A DNA stretch of 17,665 nt from JAAYCI01 sp964370295 (GTDB taxonomy: Bacteria > Bacillota > Clostridia > Oscillospirales > Ruminococcaceae), in contig CAYJIR010000039.1 of NCBI GenBank assembly GCA_964370295.1, forward strand, positions 1 to 17,665, read 5' to 3'. The notes under the pieces are model-generated. The model made no database searches. It was not told where the DNA came from and worked only from the letters and a program-made list of their open reading frames with translations. This document shows, piece by piece, positions 6,900-14,518 of the stretch; the stretch's first letter is position 1; the number at the start of each line of letters is the position of its first letter. The translations under genes were made by a program, and so were the position numbers.

Positions 6900-7720
6900 C
6901 CTATTAACCCTTGCAAAAGTGGATATGCCCAAACAGAAAGTATAATTATAGCAAAATATACAAGACAAAAGACTGTCAACCCCACATCTTTCGTCCCGAT
7001 ATGTAGCTGTCGTAATCTAGTTCGGCCCTCACCGCCGCGATAGCAACGACACTCCATGGCCAATGCCAATTCGTCTGCACGACGAAAAGCCGAAAGAAAC
7101 AGAGGGATAAGCACCGGTACCAGTGCCCGCACACGCTGAAATAAACTTCCTGTATCCAAATCGGCTCCTCTGGCTTTTTGTGCGCTCATAATTTTGTCGG
7201 TTTCATCTATTAAAGTAGGCACAAAGCGCAAAGCAATCGTCATCATCATGGCGAGCTCATGGGCAGGAAATCTAAAGCGTGTCAACGGGTTCAGCAGGCG
7301 CTCGATGGCATCGGTTAAAACTATAGGGCTTGTGGTATAGGTAAGTAAACTAGAGCCCAAAATTAAAGCCACTATGCGCACGGCTAAAAGGATAGCATGG
7401 TCTATCCCCTCCTGCGTGATGGTGAGTATCCATATTTGAAACACAGGCTCTCCCGGCAGAAAAAAAAGGTTAAGCACCGCCGTGAACAAAACAATGGGAA
7501 GCAGCGGTTTAATGCTTTTCCAAATCATACGCAGTGGAATTTTAGCCACTAAATAACACAACAACAAGAAAAACAAACTAAGCACAATGCCCAGTGGATT
7601 GGTCCCAATAAACAACACAATGATATAAGTAAGCGTAAGTATTAATTTTAAACGTGGGTCAAATTGATGCAATGCCGAGTGCCCGGGCAAATGCTGGCCG
7701 ATGGTGATATCACGAAGCAT
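6896..7720 (-). CDS. ecfT: Energy-coupling factor transporter transmembrane protein EcfT
   Basis: This 274-residue membrane protein is the scaffold of the ECF vitamin and micronutrient importer. It joins the two ATPases to interchangeable substrate-binding S components. Hydrophobic segments lie near residues 30-75, 85-125 and at the C-terminus (about 247-268). The cytoplasmic coupling helices carry the family signatures AQKARGADL and ALAMECRCYRGG, corresponding to the two Ala-Arg-Gly-like motifs that dock onto the ATPases; in the second the usual Ala-Arg-Gly is Cys-Arg-Cys. It overlaps ecfA2 by 11 bases and truA by 4, so it is part of one tightly packed operon. No S component is in the window, as expected for a shared group II module. 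Confidence 0.93.
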   Translation of the reverse strand: MLRDITIGQHLPGHSALHQFDPRLKLILTLTYIIVLFIGTNPLGIVLSLFFLLLCYLVAKIPLRMIWKSIKPLLPIVLFTAVLNLFFLPGEPVFQIWILTITQEGIDHAILLAVRIVALILGSSLLTYTTSPIVLTDAIERLLNPLTRFRFPAHELAMMMTIALRFVPTLIDETDKIMSAQKARGADLDTGSLFQRVRALVPVLIPLFLSAFRRADELALAMECRCYRGGEGRTRLRQLHIGTKDVGLTVFCLVYFAIIILSVWAYPLLQGLIG

Positions 7721-8582
7721 CTACTTCCCCCTTTTTTGCAAAAGCCAAAACCGTCTGTGCCGCATAGGGAACCGTGTATACGTCGCTATCAATGTCTAGC
7801 CCCAACTCGCGCAAACGCAAAAACACTTGTGTTACTTGTGGCACAGAAAGCCCCATCTCCAAAAGCTCTTTTGCACGCGCAAAAACTTTTTGTGTGGTAT
7901 CGTACATGGCAAGCTCCCCATTTTGCATCACCAACACACGTGTGGCGTATTTGGCGACATCTTCCATGCTATGGCTCACCAACACCACGGCGGTATCCGT
8001 TTTGCGGTGATACTCTTTAACTTGCTCTAAAATGGTGTCTCGCCCTTGGGGGTCAAGACCTGCGGCCGGCTCATCCAGCACAAGTAATTTTGGGCGCATG
8101 GCAATAACACCGGCTATGGCCACACGACGCTTTTGCCCTCCGCTAAGTTCAAAGGGGCTTTGCTGAAGAACTTCAGGCGACAAGCCACAAAATTCGGCTG
8201 CCATACGCACACGCTCCGCAATTTCCGCCTCGCTCAAGCCCATATTGCGCGGACCATAAGCAATATCTTTTTCCACACTTTCCTCAAACAATTGATACTC
8301 TGGATATTGGAACACCAATCCCGTTAAAAAGCGAAATGCTTTCATATTCTTTTTTTCCTGCCAAAGATCATGCCCATCGATAAACAACTTGCCACTTGTG
8401 GGCCGATTTAACCCGTTAAAATGAGTGATTAAAGTGCTTTTCCCGCACCCTGTTGGGCCAATCACACCCAAAAAACCTTTGGCTTCCAACTCAAAACTAA
8501 CATCATTAACAGCCACTGTTTCATCGGGCAAGCCCTCGTTATACACATATCGCAACTGTTCACAACGAATGATGGGCGTCAT
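7710..8582 (-). CDS. ecfA2: Energy-coupling factor transporter ATP-binding protein EcfA2
   Basis: This 290-residue ABC ATPase is the second nucleotide-binding subunit of the ECF transporter. Walker A is GPTGCGKST (42-50), the Q-loop region VFQYPEYQLF (91-100), the signature LSGGQKRR (147-154), Walker B LLVLDEP (167-173), and the switch His lies in LVSHSM. The start was chosen at ATG 8582, six bases after GGGAGGTG. An in-frame GTG at 8591 would lie inside that ribosome binding site. It overlaps the end of ecfA1 by 23 bases and the start of ecfT by 11. Confidence 0.94.
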   Translation of the reverse strand: MTPIIRCEQLRYVYNEGLPDETVAVNDVSFELEAKGFLGVIGPTGCGKSTLITHFNGLNRPTSGKLFIDGHDLWQEKKNMKAFRFLTGLVFQYPEYQLFEESVEKDIAYGPRNMGLSEAEIAERVRMAAEFCGLSPEVLQQSPFELSGGQKRRVAIAGVIAMRPKLLVLDEPAAGLDPQGRDTILEQVKEYHRKTDTAVVLVSHSMEDVAKYATRVLVMQNGELAMYDTTQKVFARAKELLEMGLSVPQVTQVFLRLRELGLDIDSDVYTVPYAAQTVLAFAKKGEVDAS

Positions 8583-9459
8583 GGCCTTCACCTCCCTCGG
8601 AATCTTGGTTTTGTCTCAATGCCTCATATAGAATTTGGGCACACTCCTCTGCCGTGATAACACCTTTGGGCAAATGGAAACCCTGCTCTGTAAGCAGCTC
8701 GCACAATTCTGCTGTTTGGGGCACATCCAAATACAAACGACGCAAGTCATCTGCACGGCAAAACACCTCTTTGGGGGTGCCAAAAAAAGCCACCTTACCC
8801 GCATCCATCACCAGCACTCTATCGGCCAAAGCGGCCTCCTCCATATAATGGGTGATGTGCACTACGGTAATCCCTTTTTCCCGGTTTAGTGCGCGCACCG
8901 TACGCATAATTTTTTCGCGTCCACGGGGATCTAACATAGCAGTAGCTTCATCCAAAACCAGCACATCCGGGTTCATGGCAAGCACACCGGCAATAGCCAC
9001 ACGCTGCTTTTGCCCTCCGCTTAATTTGTGCGGTTGACGCTCGCGATATTTATAAATATCTGTGGCCTGCATGGCATCTTGTATACGTTTTAGCATCTCC
9101 TCGTGCGAAACACCTAAATTTTCCAGCGCAAAGGCCACGTCCTCTTCCACCACCGTAGCCACAATTTGATTATCCGGGTTTTGAAACACCATGCCCACTT
9201 TTTGCCGTATTTCATACAGATGATCTTCGGCCTCTGTGTTCAAACCCTCTACCCACACTGTGCCACGTGTAGGCACTAAAATAGCATTGAGGTGTTTTGC
9301 CAACGTACTTTTGCCACATCCGTTCGCACCCACAATCACTAAAAACTCGCCTTTCGCTACCTCAAGGTTTACACCGTCCACCACAAAGGGACTGTCCTCA
9401 TGATAACGAAACGCCAGTTCATCTGCTTTTATAATCGCTCTACCTTGTTTTTCTTCCAT
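8560..9459 (-). CDS. ecfA1: Energy-coupling factor transporter ATP-binding protein EcfA1
   Basis: This 299-residue ABC ATPase pairs with EcfA2. Walker A is GANGCGKST (44-52), the Q-loop QNPDNQ (93-98), the signature LSGGQKQR (146-153), Walker B VLVLDEA (166-172), and the switch His lies in VHITHYMEEA. The PDNQ after the Q-loop is typical of EcfA-type subunits. ATG at 9459 follows AGGA. It is the first gene of the ecf-truA unit. The AT-rich 141-base gap upstream (9460-9600) probably holds the promoter, but no convincing -35/-10 pair could be picked out. Confidence 0.94.
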   Translation of the reverse strand: MEEKQGRAIIKADELAFRYHEDSPFVVDGVNLEVAKGEFLVIVGANGCGKSTLAKHLNAILVPTRGTVWVEGLNTEAEDHLYEIRQKVGMVFQNPDNQIVATVVEEDVAFALENLGVSHEEMLKRIQDAMQATDIYKYRERQPHKLSGGQKQRVAIAGVLAMNPDVLVLDEATAMLDPRGREKIMRTVRALNREKGITVVHITHYMEEAALADRVLVMDAGKVAFFGTPKEVFCRADDLRRLYLDVPQTAELCELLTEQGFHLPKGVITAEECAQILYEALRQNQDSEGGEGHDAHHSL

Positions 9460-9600
9460 TGAAATTCCTATCTTGCCTTATTACATATACATTGTTTTAC
9501 AAAATATATTCGATTTTTTATTTATATAAGCCACACAAATATTTCTTTATCATAAAATGCAGCCTATTATTAAGTGAGCTCTTTTAAAATCGCACTGCAA

Positions 9601-10461
9601 CTATGCGCGCCAAAACGCCGTAGCACCACAGGGTAATACCCCCCCTGTTTCCATAGGCAATCCCAGCTCATCACTGCTCACTTGCCCTGCAAAACGCACA
9701 GGCAAAAGACAATTGAGCATATGTCCCATCACGCCGGGTGCAAGACCGGCCGTGTAACTATTGAGAGCTACAAACAGCGGACGCTCACACAGCACCTCTA
9801 CACACAGCTGCAAAAGCGGCCATAGTTTATCTTCTAATTTCCACACTTCTCCACCGGGGCCACGTCCATAACTCGGCGGGTCTAAAATAACAGCATCGTA
9901 GAAATTCTGGCGGCGTATTTCACGTGCCACAAATTTTTCACAATCATCCACCATCCAGCGAATGGGCTTTTCTTGCAAATGGCTGGCCTGTGCATTTTCG
10001 CGTGCCCAATTCACCATGCCGCGGCTTGCATCCACATGGGTAACACTGGCTCCTGCGGCCGCACAAGCCAAAGTGGCTCCACCTGTATAGGCAAATAAAT
10101 TTAATACTTTAACAGGCCTTTTCATTCCAATAAGAATTTCTTGGTATAAATCCCAGTTCACGGCTTGCTCGGGAAAAAGGCCGGTGTGTTTAAAACCCGT
10201 TGGGCTTACCACAAAACGGAGATCCTTATAACCAAGTTGCCACTTTTGCGAGAATTTTCGATAGCATTGCCAGCGCCCGCCTCCTTGCTTACTCCGTTGG
10301 TAAATCGCATCCACTTGCCCCCACGCCGCATGCGTTTTTTCCGTCTTCCATATCACCTGTGGATCGGGACGTTGCAGTACCACCTTGCCCCAACGTTCTA
10401 GGCGGTCGCCGTCGCTTGCATCTAAAAGGCGATAATCTGCCCAATCTGTTGCCACACGCAT
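9601..10461 (-). CDS. Class I SAM-dependent methyltransferase, COG1092/RlmI-like
   Basis: This 286-residue Rossmann-fold methyltransferase has motif I NLFAYTGGAT (121-130), the acidic ribose-binding residue in HVDAS (142-146), and the motif IV-like DPPSYGRG (194-201). That motif is shared with RlmI/RlmK-type rRNA cytosine or guanine methyltransferases (COG1092). It is shorter than RlmI (about 400 residues) and lacks the N-terminal PUA domain. Its N-terminus (YRLLDASDGDRLERWG) instead matches short family members with unknown substrates. rRNA or tRNA is a likely target but is not shown. ATG at 10461 follows AAGGAGG. It sits 45 bases after ruvB on the same strand and is probably transcribed with ruvCAB. 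Confidence 0.8.
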   Translation of the reverse strand: MRVATDWADYRLLDASDGDRLERWGKVVLQRPDPQVIWKTEKTHAAWGQVDAIYQRSKQGGGRWQCYRKFSQKWQLGYKDLRFVVSPTGFKHTGLFPEQAVNWDLYQEILIGMKRPVKVLNLFAYTGGATLACAAAGASVTHVDASRGMVNWARENAQASHLQEKPIRWMVDDCEKFVAREIRRQNFYDAVILDPPSYGRGPGGEVWKLEDKLWPLLQLCVEVLCERPLFVALNSYTAGLAPGVMGHMLNCLLPVRFAGQVSSDELGLPMETGGVLPCGATAFWRA

Positions 10462-10506
10462 GGCTTGGCCTCCTTTTTGTTCTTCCGTTCATGTAATACA
10501 CTATTT

Positions 10507-11586
10507 TTATTTTCCGGCTCGTAACAATTCCTCTAAGGTTTGCTGTGTGGATGCCTCTTCGGGAGGCACAAGGGAAAGATGCCGATATGCCATATGCGTC
10601 ACACAGCGCCCACGGGCTGTGCGCTTTAATAGCCCCTTTTGCATAAGGTAAGGCTCGCACACATCCTCTAAGGTTACGGCCTCTTCGCCTAAGGTAGCCG
10701 CCAATGTTTCCAAGCCTACAGGGCCTCCTTGATATAACTCGATAATTGCACGCAAAAGACGCCTGTCTAACTCGTCCAGGCCACTGTCATCAATTTCCAT
10801 GCGCGTCATGGCAAAATGGGCTAATTTTTCATCAATCACGCTCTCACCATGCACCATAGAAAAATCACGCACACGTTTTAAAAGACGATTGGCTACACGC
10901 GGTGTGCCACGACTGCGCAAGGCGATTACTTCGGCACCGTTTGGCTCGCAAGATATTTCCAAAATATCCGCCGACCGCTTTACAATTTTTTGAATTTCTT
11001 CAGGGCGATATAAGTCTAATTTAAGCACCACACCAAAACGATCCCGCAAAGGGCCAGAGAGTTGCCCCGCCCTGGTGGTAGCACCCACAAGCGTAAAACG
11101 AGGAAGATCTATGCGCACCGACTGCGCGCTAGGCCCTTTGCCTATTAGGATATCCAGTGCGAAATCTTCCAACGCCGGATATAACACCTCTTCCACCTGA
11201 CGCGAAAGACGATGAATTTCATCGATGAACAATACATCGCCCTCTTGCAAATTTGTGAGTAGGGCAGCAAGATCCCCCGGCTTTTCAATGGCGGGCCCGG
11301 ATGTCACACGAAAATGCACACCCATCTCGTAAGCCACAATACCGGCCAGAGTTGTTTTGCCAAGGCCGGGTGGGCCATATAACAACAAATGATCTAAGGC
11401 TTCCCCTCGCATTTTTGCCGCGTGTAAATACACGCTTAAATTATCTTTTACTTTTTCCTGCCCAATATATTCCGAAAGCTTCTGCGGGCGCAAATTTTGC
11501 TCGATGTCAAAATCCTCACCTGCCACTTCAGCGGATACCAGGCGCTCGGGTGTTGCCTGCGTAAAGGCAGACGGTTCTATGGCCAA
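10507..11586 (-). CDS. ruvB: Holliday junction branch migration ATPase RuvB
   Basis: This 359-residue AAA+ motor drives Holliday junction branch migration together with RuvA. Walker A is GPPGLGKTT (71-79), Walker B is LFIDEIH (119-125), sensor 1 lies in GATTRAG (168-174), the arginine-finger segment is RDRFG (181-185), and the C-terminal winged helix contains TARGRCVT and AYRHL. The start codon is TTG at 11586, seven bases after GGAGG. No ATG lies in frame until about residue 59, inside the ATPase core, so TTG is well supported. The gene is 38 bases from ruvA. Confidence 0.96.
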   Translation of the reverse strand: MAIEPSAFTQATPERLVSAEVAGEDFDIEQNLRPQKLSEYIGQEKVKDNLSVYLHAAKMRGEALDHLLLYGPPGLGKTTLAGIVAYEMGVHFRVTSGPAIEKPGDLAALLTNLQEGDVLFIDEIHRLSRQVEEVLYPALEDFALDILIGKGPSAQSVRIDLPRFTLVGATTRAGQLSGPLRDRFGVVLKLDLYRPEEIQKIVKRSADILEISCEPNGAEVIALRSRGTPRVANRLLKRVRDFSMVHGESVIDEKLAHFAMTRMEIDDSGLDELDRRLLRAIIELYQGGPVGLETLAATLGEEAVTLEDVCEPYLMQKGLLKRTARGRCVTHMAYRHLSLVPPEEASTQQTLEELLRAGK

Positions 11587-11624
11587 TGGAGTTCCTCCTT
11601 GTTTTATCTCTCAATAAAAATGGG

Positions 11625-12230
11625 CTATTTTTTTCCAATGTAGCGCAAAGCCAAACGAATTAGCTCTGGTAGCGGCAAAGATGTATCTAAACCGGCCACA
11701 ACCGTAGCCGCCTCACTTTGGGAATACCCCAGATTTACCAAGGCCGCCACGGCCTGCCCTGTTTGTGTTCCCTCTTGTAAATTGACCGCACTTTGGATGT
11801 CTTGCGGCACCACACCACCCACTTGCCAAGCAGATAGTTTATCTTTTAGTTCTAACACCATTCGTTGTGCCAGCTTTGGCCCCACGCCATTGGCACCGGT
11901 GAGGGTTTTATAATCTCCCGCGGCCACCACAAGCGAGATTTTTTCAGGCGTCAGGGTAGACAAAACGGCCAAAGCCACCTTAGGCCCCACACCACTTACA
12001 CTTGTCAGCATTAGAAACATCGCTCGCTCTGCGGGATTTGCAAAGCCATAAAGACTGGCGTCGTTGTCGCTAAGATGCAAAGATGTATATACGGTGGCAT
12101 GTTCCCCCACAGCCGGCAAACAACCAAGTGCCGCGGCAGACACCGCTACAAGATAGCCCACCCCGGCACATTCAATCACCGTTTCTGTTTCATTTTTTTC
12201 CAATAAAGTTCCGCTGAGTGAATAAATCAT
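11625..12230 (-). CDS. ruvA: Holliday junction branch migration protein RuvA
   Basis: This 201-residue DNA-binding subunit forms the tetramer that holds the four-way junction flat and recruits RuvB. The N-terminal OB-fold (MIYSLSGTLLEK ... GVGYLVAVS) is followed by two helix-hairpin-helix motifs (SVSGVGPKVALAVLS and GANGVGPKLAQRMV). After a variable linker comes the small C-terminal RuvB-contacting domain (AVAALVNLGYSQSEA). Length is normal. ATG at 12230 has AGGA upstream. It lies between ruvC and ruvB in the common ruvCAB order, 21 bases after ruvC. Confidence 0.96.
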   Translation of the reverse strand: MIYSLSGTLLEKNETETVIECAGVGYLVAVSAAALGCLPAVGEHATVYTSLHLSDNDASLYGFANPAERAMFLMLTSVSGVGPKVALAVLSTLTPEKISLVVAAGDYKTLTGANGVGPKLAQRMVLELKDKLSAWQVGGVVPQDIQSAVNLQEGTQTGQAVAALVNLGYSQSEAATVVAGLDTSLPLPELIRLALRYIGKK

Positions 12231-12251
12231 TTTAGCCCGTCCTAGCTTTTC

Positions 12252-12773
12252 TTATTCGTATCCAAGCTGCTGGCGACGTGTTTTATGCCGCCCCAGTTGC
12301 GCACTGTGTGCCGCATGTGCATGGCAAACCGCTATGGCCAAAGCATCGGCCGCATCATCGGGTTTTGGCACAGACTTTAGCTGTAAAAGTCGCACCACCA
12401 TTTCTTGCACTTGGCGTTTAGAAGCTTTTCCATAACCGCTTACACCCTGCTTCACTTGCAAAGGTGTATATTCGAAAATACCGGCCCCGGCCTGCTTTGC
12501 AGCCAGCAAAATAACCCCTCTGGCCTCGGCCACAGCGATGGCCGTTTTTTGATTGCTTTGATAAAACAACGACTCAACCGCTACAACCTGCGGTTGAAAT
12601 GTATCCATAAGTTGTGCAAAATCTACGTAAATTTCCAGCAATCTATCCGCCATAGGGGTATGGGCCTTAGTGGTCACAGCTCCAAAACTCACCACCTGGA
12701 TAACTGGGGCATTTGTATCCACTATGCCATAACCTGCAATGGCATAGCCGGGGTCGATTCCCATCACACGCAA
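12252..12773 (-). CDS. ruvC: Crossover junction endodeoxyribonuclease RuvC
   Basis: This is the Holliday junction resolvase, 173 residues when started at the TTG codon at 12773, seven bases after GAGGTGG. This start places the first catalytic Asp at residue 7 (RVMGIDPG), as in E. coli RuvC. The other active-site acids are Glu 67 (VAVESLF) and Asp 140/143 (KPDDAADAL). A longer in-frame version from 12848 would begin upstream of the promoter at 12817-12845, so it could not be translated from that transcript. It is the first gene of a ruvC-ruvA-ruvB-methyltransferase unit and is divergent from the phenylalanine operon. Confidence 0.95.
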   Translation of the reverse strand: MRVMGIDPGYAIAGYGIVDTNAPVIQVVSFGAVTTKAHTPMADRLLEIYVDFAQLMDTFQPQVVAVESLFYQSNQKTAIAVAEARGVILLAAKQAGAGIFEYTPLQVKQGVSGYGKASKRQVQEMVVRLLQLKSVPKPDDAADALAIAVCHAHAAHSAQLGRHKTRRQQLGYE

Positions 12774-12816
12774 AGCGCCCACCACCTCGTTACATAAAGC
12801 ATCCAGTTTGCCTAAA

Positions 12817-12845
12817 ATTATACCACGAAACCTTTGTTTAAACAA
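12817..12845 (-). promoter_or_regulatory. Promoter of the ruvCAB unit
   Basis: On minus, TTGTTT (12840-12845) and TATAAT (12817-12822) are spaced by 17 bases. Initiation would fall near 12810, about 37 bases before the TTG start of ruvC. No LexA-type palindrome was recognised around it. Confidence 0.75.
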
Positions 12846-12895
12846 CACGAGCTGTGGAAACTTCCTTAAGCAAACATGAAGTAAACAAAAAAGTC

Positions 12896-12923
12896 TTGCA
12901 ATTTTATTTCAGTGCGTTATACT
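12896..12923 (+). promoter_or_regulatory. Promoter of the phenylalanine leader and aroF
   Basis: TTGCAA (12896-12901) and TATACT (12918-12923) are spaced by 16 bases on plus. Initiation near 12930 gives a leader of about 260 bases before the aroF ATG. That is long enough for the leader peptide and terminator found there. It is divergent from the ruvC promoter, about 50 bases away. Confidence 0.65.
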
Positions 12924-12973
12924 GTTAGACAGTGCTATTGTATTTGTTTTTCAGCATGAAAGTAGGTATTGGT

Positions 12974-13081
12974 ATGAAGACAGCTTTGTCATTTTTGTTT
13001 TTTAGCTTTAGCTTTGGCTTTTTTAGCCTTGGCTTTTTTGGCTTTACAAAACAAAATAACCGCCACGCTTTCTGCATGTAA
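12974..13081 (+). CDS. Phenylalanine-rich leader peptide (pheL-like)
   Basis: This short frame of 35 codons plus TAA starts at ATG 12974, with AAAGTAGG seven bases upstream (moderate ribosome binding site). An in-frame ATG at 12956 lacks such a site. The peptide has 11 Phe (residues 7, 9, 10, 12, 14, 16, 17, 21, 22, 24, 33), ten of them TTT, no Tyr and no Trp. The Phe run lies over bases 12992-13045. The stop at 13079-13081 is 20 bases before an intrinsic terminator, and the next gene is a DAHP synthase, followed by pheA. Peptide composition, terminator and gene function agree, as in enteric pheL. It is therefore inferred to be a sensor of charged tRNA-Phe: ribosomes stall on the Phe codons when phenylalanine is short. 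The hydrophobic composition could alternatively suggest a small membrane peptide, but the context argues against that. Confidence 0.8.
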   Translation: MKTALSFLFFSFSFGFFSLGFFGFTKQNNRHAFCM

Positions 13082-13110
13082 AAACAATCCCGATTCATTC
13101 AACGGAGAGC
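13067..13110 (+). promoter_or_regulatory. Candidate antiterminator pairing in the phenylalanine leader
   Basis: GCTTTCTG (13067-13074) can pair with CGGAGAGC (13103-13110), eight pairs of which two are G-U. The second segment lies in the 5' arm of the terminator (13101-13115), so the two folds exclude each other. The first segment lies in the last codons of the leader peptide. A ribosome at the stop codon would cover it, while one stalled on the Phe run would leave it free. This is the arrangement needed for attenuation, but the helix is short and was found by eye. Confidence 0.45.
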
Positions 13111-13140
13111 TCATGGCGAACATGAGTTCTCCGTTTTTTT
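13101..13140 (+). terminator. Intrinsic terminator (attenuator) upstream of aroF
   Basis: AACGGAGAGCTCATG (13101-13115) pairs with CATGAGTTCTCCGTT (13121-13135), 15 pairs with one G-U and loop GCGAA, running into eight T residues (13133-13140). It lies inside the aroF leader, 53 bases before the start codon, and so must be conditional for aroF to be expressed from the upstream promoter. Confidence 0.9.
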
Positions 13141-13192
13141 ATTGGCGGGATTCATCACATTTAGCCCATAGGGCTTATTTAGGAGGAACATC

Positions 13193-14209
13193 ATGATTTT
13201 GGTATTAAAAGCAAACGCAGATGCAACTGAGGTATCTAAACTGGAAGTATACCTGGAAAAAAAAGGCTTGAATTTACACTATATCCAAGGCCAAAATACG
13301 AAAGTGATTGGGCTTGTAGGCGACACCGGCGCTTTGGATGAAGAGACCATTTATATGTATGAGTGTGTTGACAAAGTGCTAAAAGTACAAGAACCTTACA
13401 AACTATCAGGACGCAAGTTTCATCCGCATGACAGCGTTATAGAGGTAAAAGGAAGAAAGATTGGAGGCGGGCATTTTGCCGTTATGGCCGGGCCGTGCAG
13501 TGTAGAAAGTGAGGAACAAATTTTATCGGTGGCCGCCGATGTAAAACAGGCGGGTGCATCGTTCCTACGTGGAGGAGCTTTCAAACCACGCAGTTCTCCC
13601 TATGCCTTCCAAGGCTTGGGCCTAGATGGTTTAGAGCTGTTAAAAATGGCTCGAGACAAAACCGGTATGCCCATTGTCACCGAAATTATGGGCACAGAAT
13701 ACATCGACATTTTTGCCAAAGATGTCGACATCATTCAAGTGGGCGCACGCAATATGCAAAACTTTTTATTGCTACGCGAAGTGGGAAAAACCGGACGTCC
13801 CATTTTGCTTAAGCGAGGCTTGTCTAATACGATAGACGAGCTTTTGATGGCCGCTGAATATGTTTTAAGCGGTGGAAAAAGCGAAGTGATTTTATGCGAA
13901 CGTGGCATTCGCACTTTCGAAACTGCCACACGAAACACGCTGGATTTATCAGCTGTACCGGTTTTGCAGGCTAAATCGCATCTCCCTGTCGTTGTAGACC
14001 CCTCGCACGGCACCGGGCATTGGTCGCTTGTGCGCCCTATGGTTTTGGCTGCCACAGCCGCCGGGGCTGATGGACTGATGATAGAGGTGCACAATCAGCC
14101 CCAACAAGCCTTATGTGACGGTGCGCAAAGTTTAACGCCGGCACTATTTAGCCAAACGATGAAACAAGTGCAACAAATTCGACATGCCTTAAAAGATATT
14201 GACAACTAA
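13193..14209 (+). CDS. aroF: 3-deoxy-7-phosphoheptulonate (DAHP) synthase, type I-beta, with N-terminal regulatory domain
   Basis: This 338-residue enzyme condenses phosphoenolpyruvate and erythrose 4-phosphate, the first step of aromatic amino acid synthesis. Residues 1-70 form a ferredoxin-like/ACT-like domain (MILVLKANAD...), as in Thermotoga-type enzymes where it mediates feedback inhibition. The barrel carries AGPCSVES (99-106), RGGAFKPRSSP (126-136), QVGARNMQN (182-190), LLKRG (205-209), CERGIRTFE (235-243) and DPSHGTGH (269-276), which cover the substrate- and metal-binding residues of the family. ATG at 13193 follows TAGGAGGA. It lies behind a Phe-codon attenuator and ahead of pheA, which points to control by phenylalanine at expression level and perhaps also allosterically. 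The symbol aroF is used generically; aroG or aroA would also be given. Confidence 0.95.
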   Translation: MILVLKANADATEVSKLEVYLEKKGLNLHYIQGQNTKVIGLVGDTGALDEETIYMYECVDKVLKVQEPYKLSGRKFHPHDSVIEVKGRKIGGGHFAVMAGPCSVESEEQILSVAADVKQAGASFLRGGAFKPRSSPYAFQGLGLDGLELLKMARDKTGMPIVTEIMGTEYIDIFAKDVDIIQVGARNMQNFLLLREVGKTGRPILLKRGLSNTIDELLMAAEYVLSGGKSEVILCERGIRTFETATRNTLDLSAVPVLQAKSHLPVVVDPSHGTGHWSLVRPMVLAATAAGADGLMIEVHNQPQQALCDGAQSLTPALFSQTMKQVQQIRHALKDIDN

Positions 14210-14270
14210 AAAGCGGCACGGTCTTCGTAATGTTTTGAAAACTACACCCTATAAATCGAGCTCCACAAAT

Positions 14271-14436
14271 TAGGTAGTTTCGACAGTAGTTGAATCGAGC
14301 ATATTTTGAGCCATTTTTTTGTCCAACTGGGTCTAAAAATTGCCGAACTCCTTTATGGAATTCAAGATTTTCAGGCTAAATTGGGCAGGAAAAGTGCCAA
14401 AATAGGCCGACTGAACACTATTGTCGATACCACCTA
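14271..14436. mobile_element. MITE-like element, copy 1 (166 bp), between aroF and pheA
   Basis: The left end TAGGTAGTTTCGACAGTAG (from 14271) and the right end, read inward on the other strand as TAGGTGGTATCGACAATAG, match at 17 of the outer 21 positions. A second shared block (TATTTTG) lies about 30 bases in. There is no coding capacity. A shorter copy with the same ends and interior lies at 17545-17656; copy 1 carries about 50 extra internal bases (about 14331-14381). Both copies begin and end with TA, which fits TA-target transposons of the IS630/Tc1 type, but the family was not identified. The rest of the aroF-pheA gap (14210-14270 and 14437-14518) shows only the pheA ribosome binding site. 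Confidence 0.8.
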
Positions 14437-14518
14437 GAAAACACCTCGCAAGTTCTGGCCCGAGAACCAAAAAACACTCACCCAACCTTTCACTTTAAAT
14501 ATATTACAGGAGGAGCTT

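Noticed and set aside
12774..12848. N-terminal extension of RuvC by 25 residues
   Set aside because: It would start upstream of the promoter that drives ruvC, and it pushes the catalytic Asp away from its usual position 7.
12924..13192. T-box riboswitch in the aroF leader
   Set aside because: No AGGGTGGNACCGCG-type antiterminator bulge or specifier stem-loop is visible; the leader is only about 260 bases and is occupied by the coding leader peptide.
13014..13196. Plus-strand open frame of 60 codons in the aroF leader
   Set aside because: It is in another frame from the Phe-rich leader peptide, lacks a ribosome binding site, and crosses the attenuator terminator to the aroF start.
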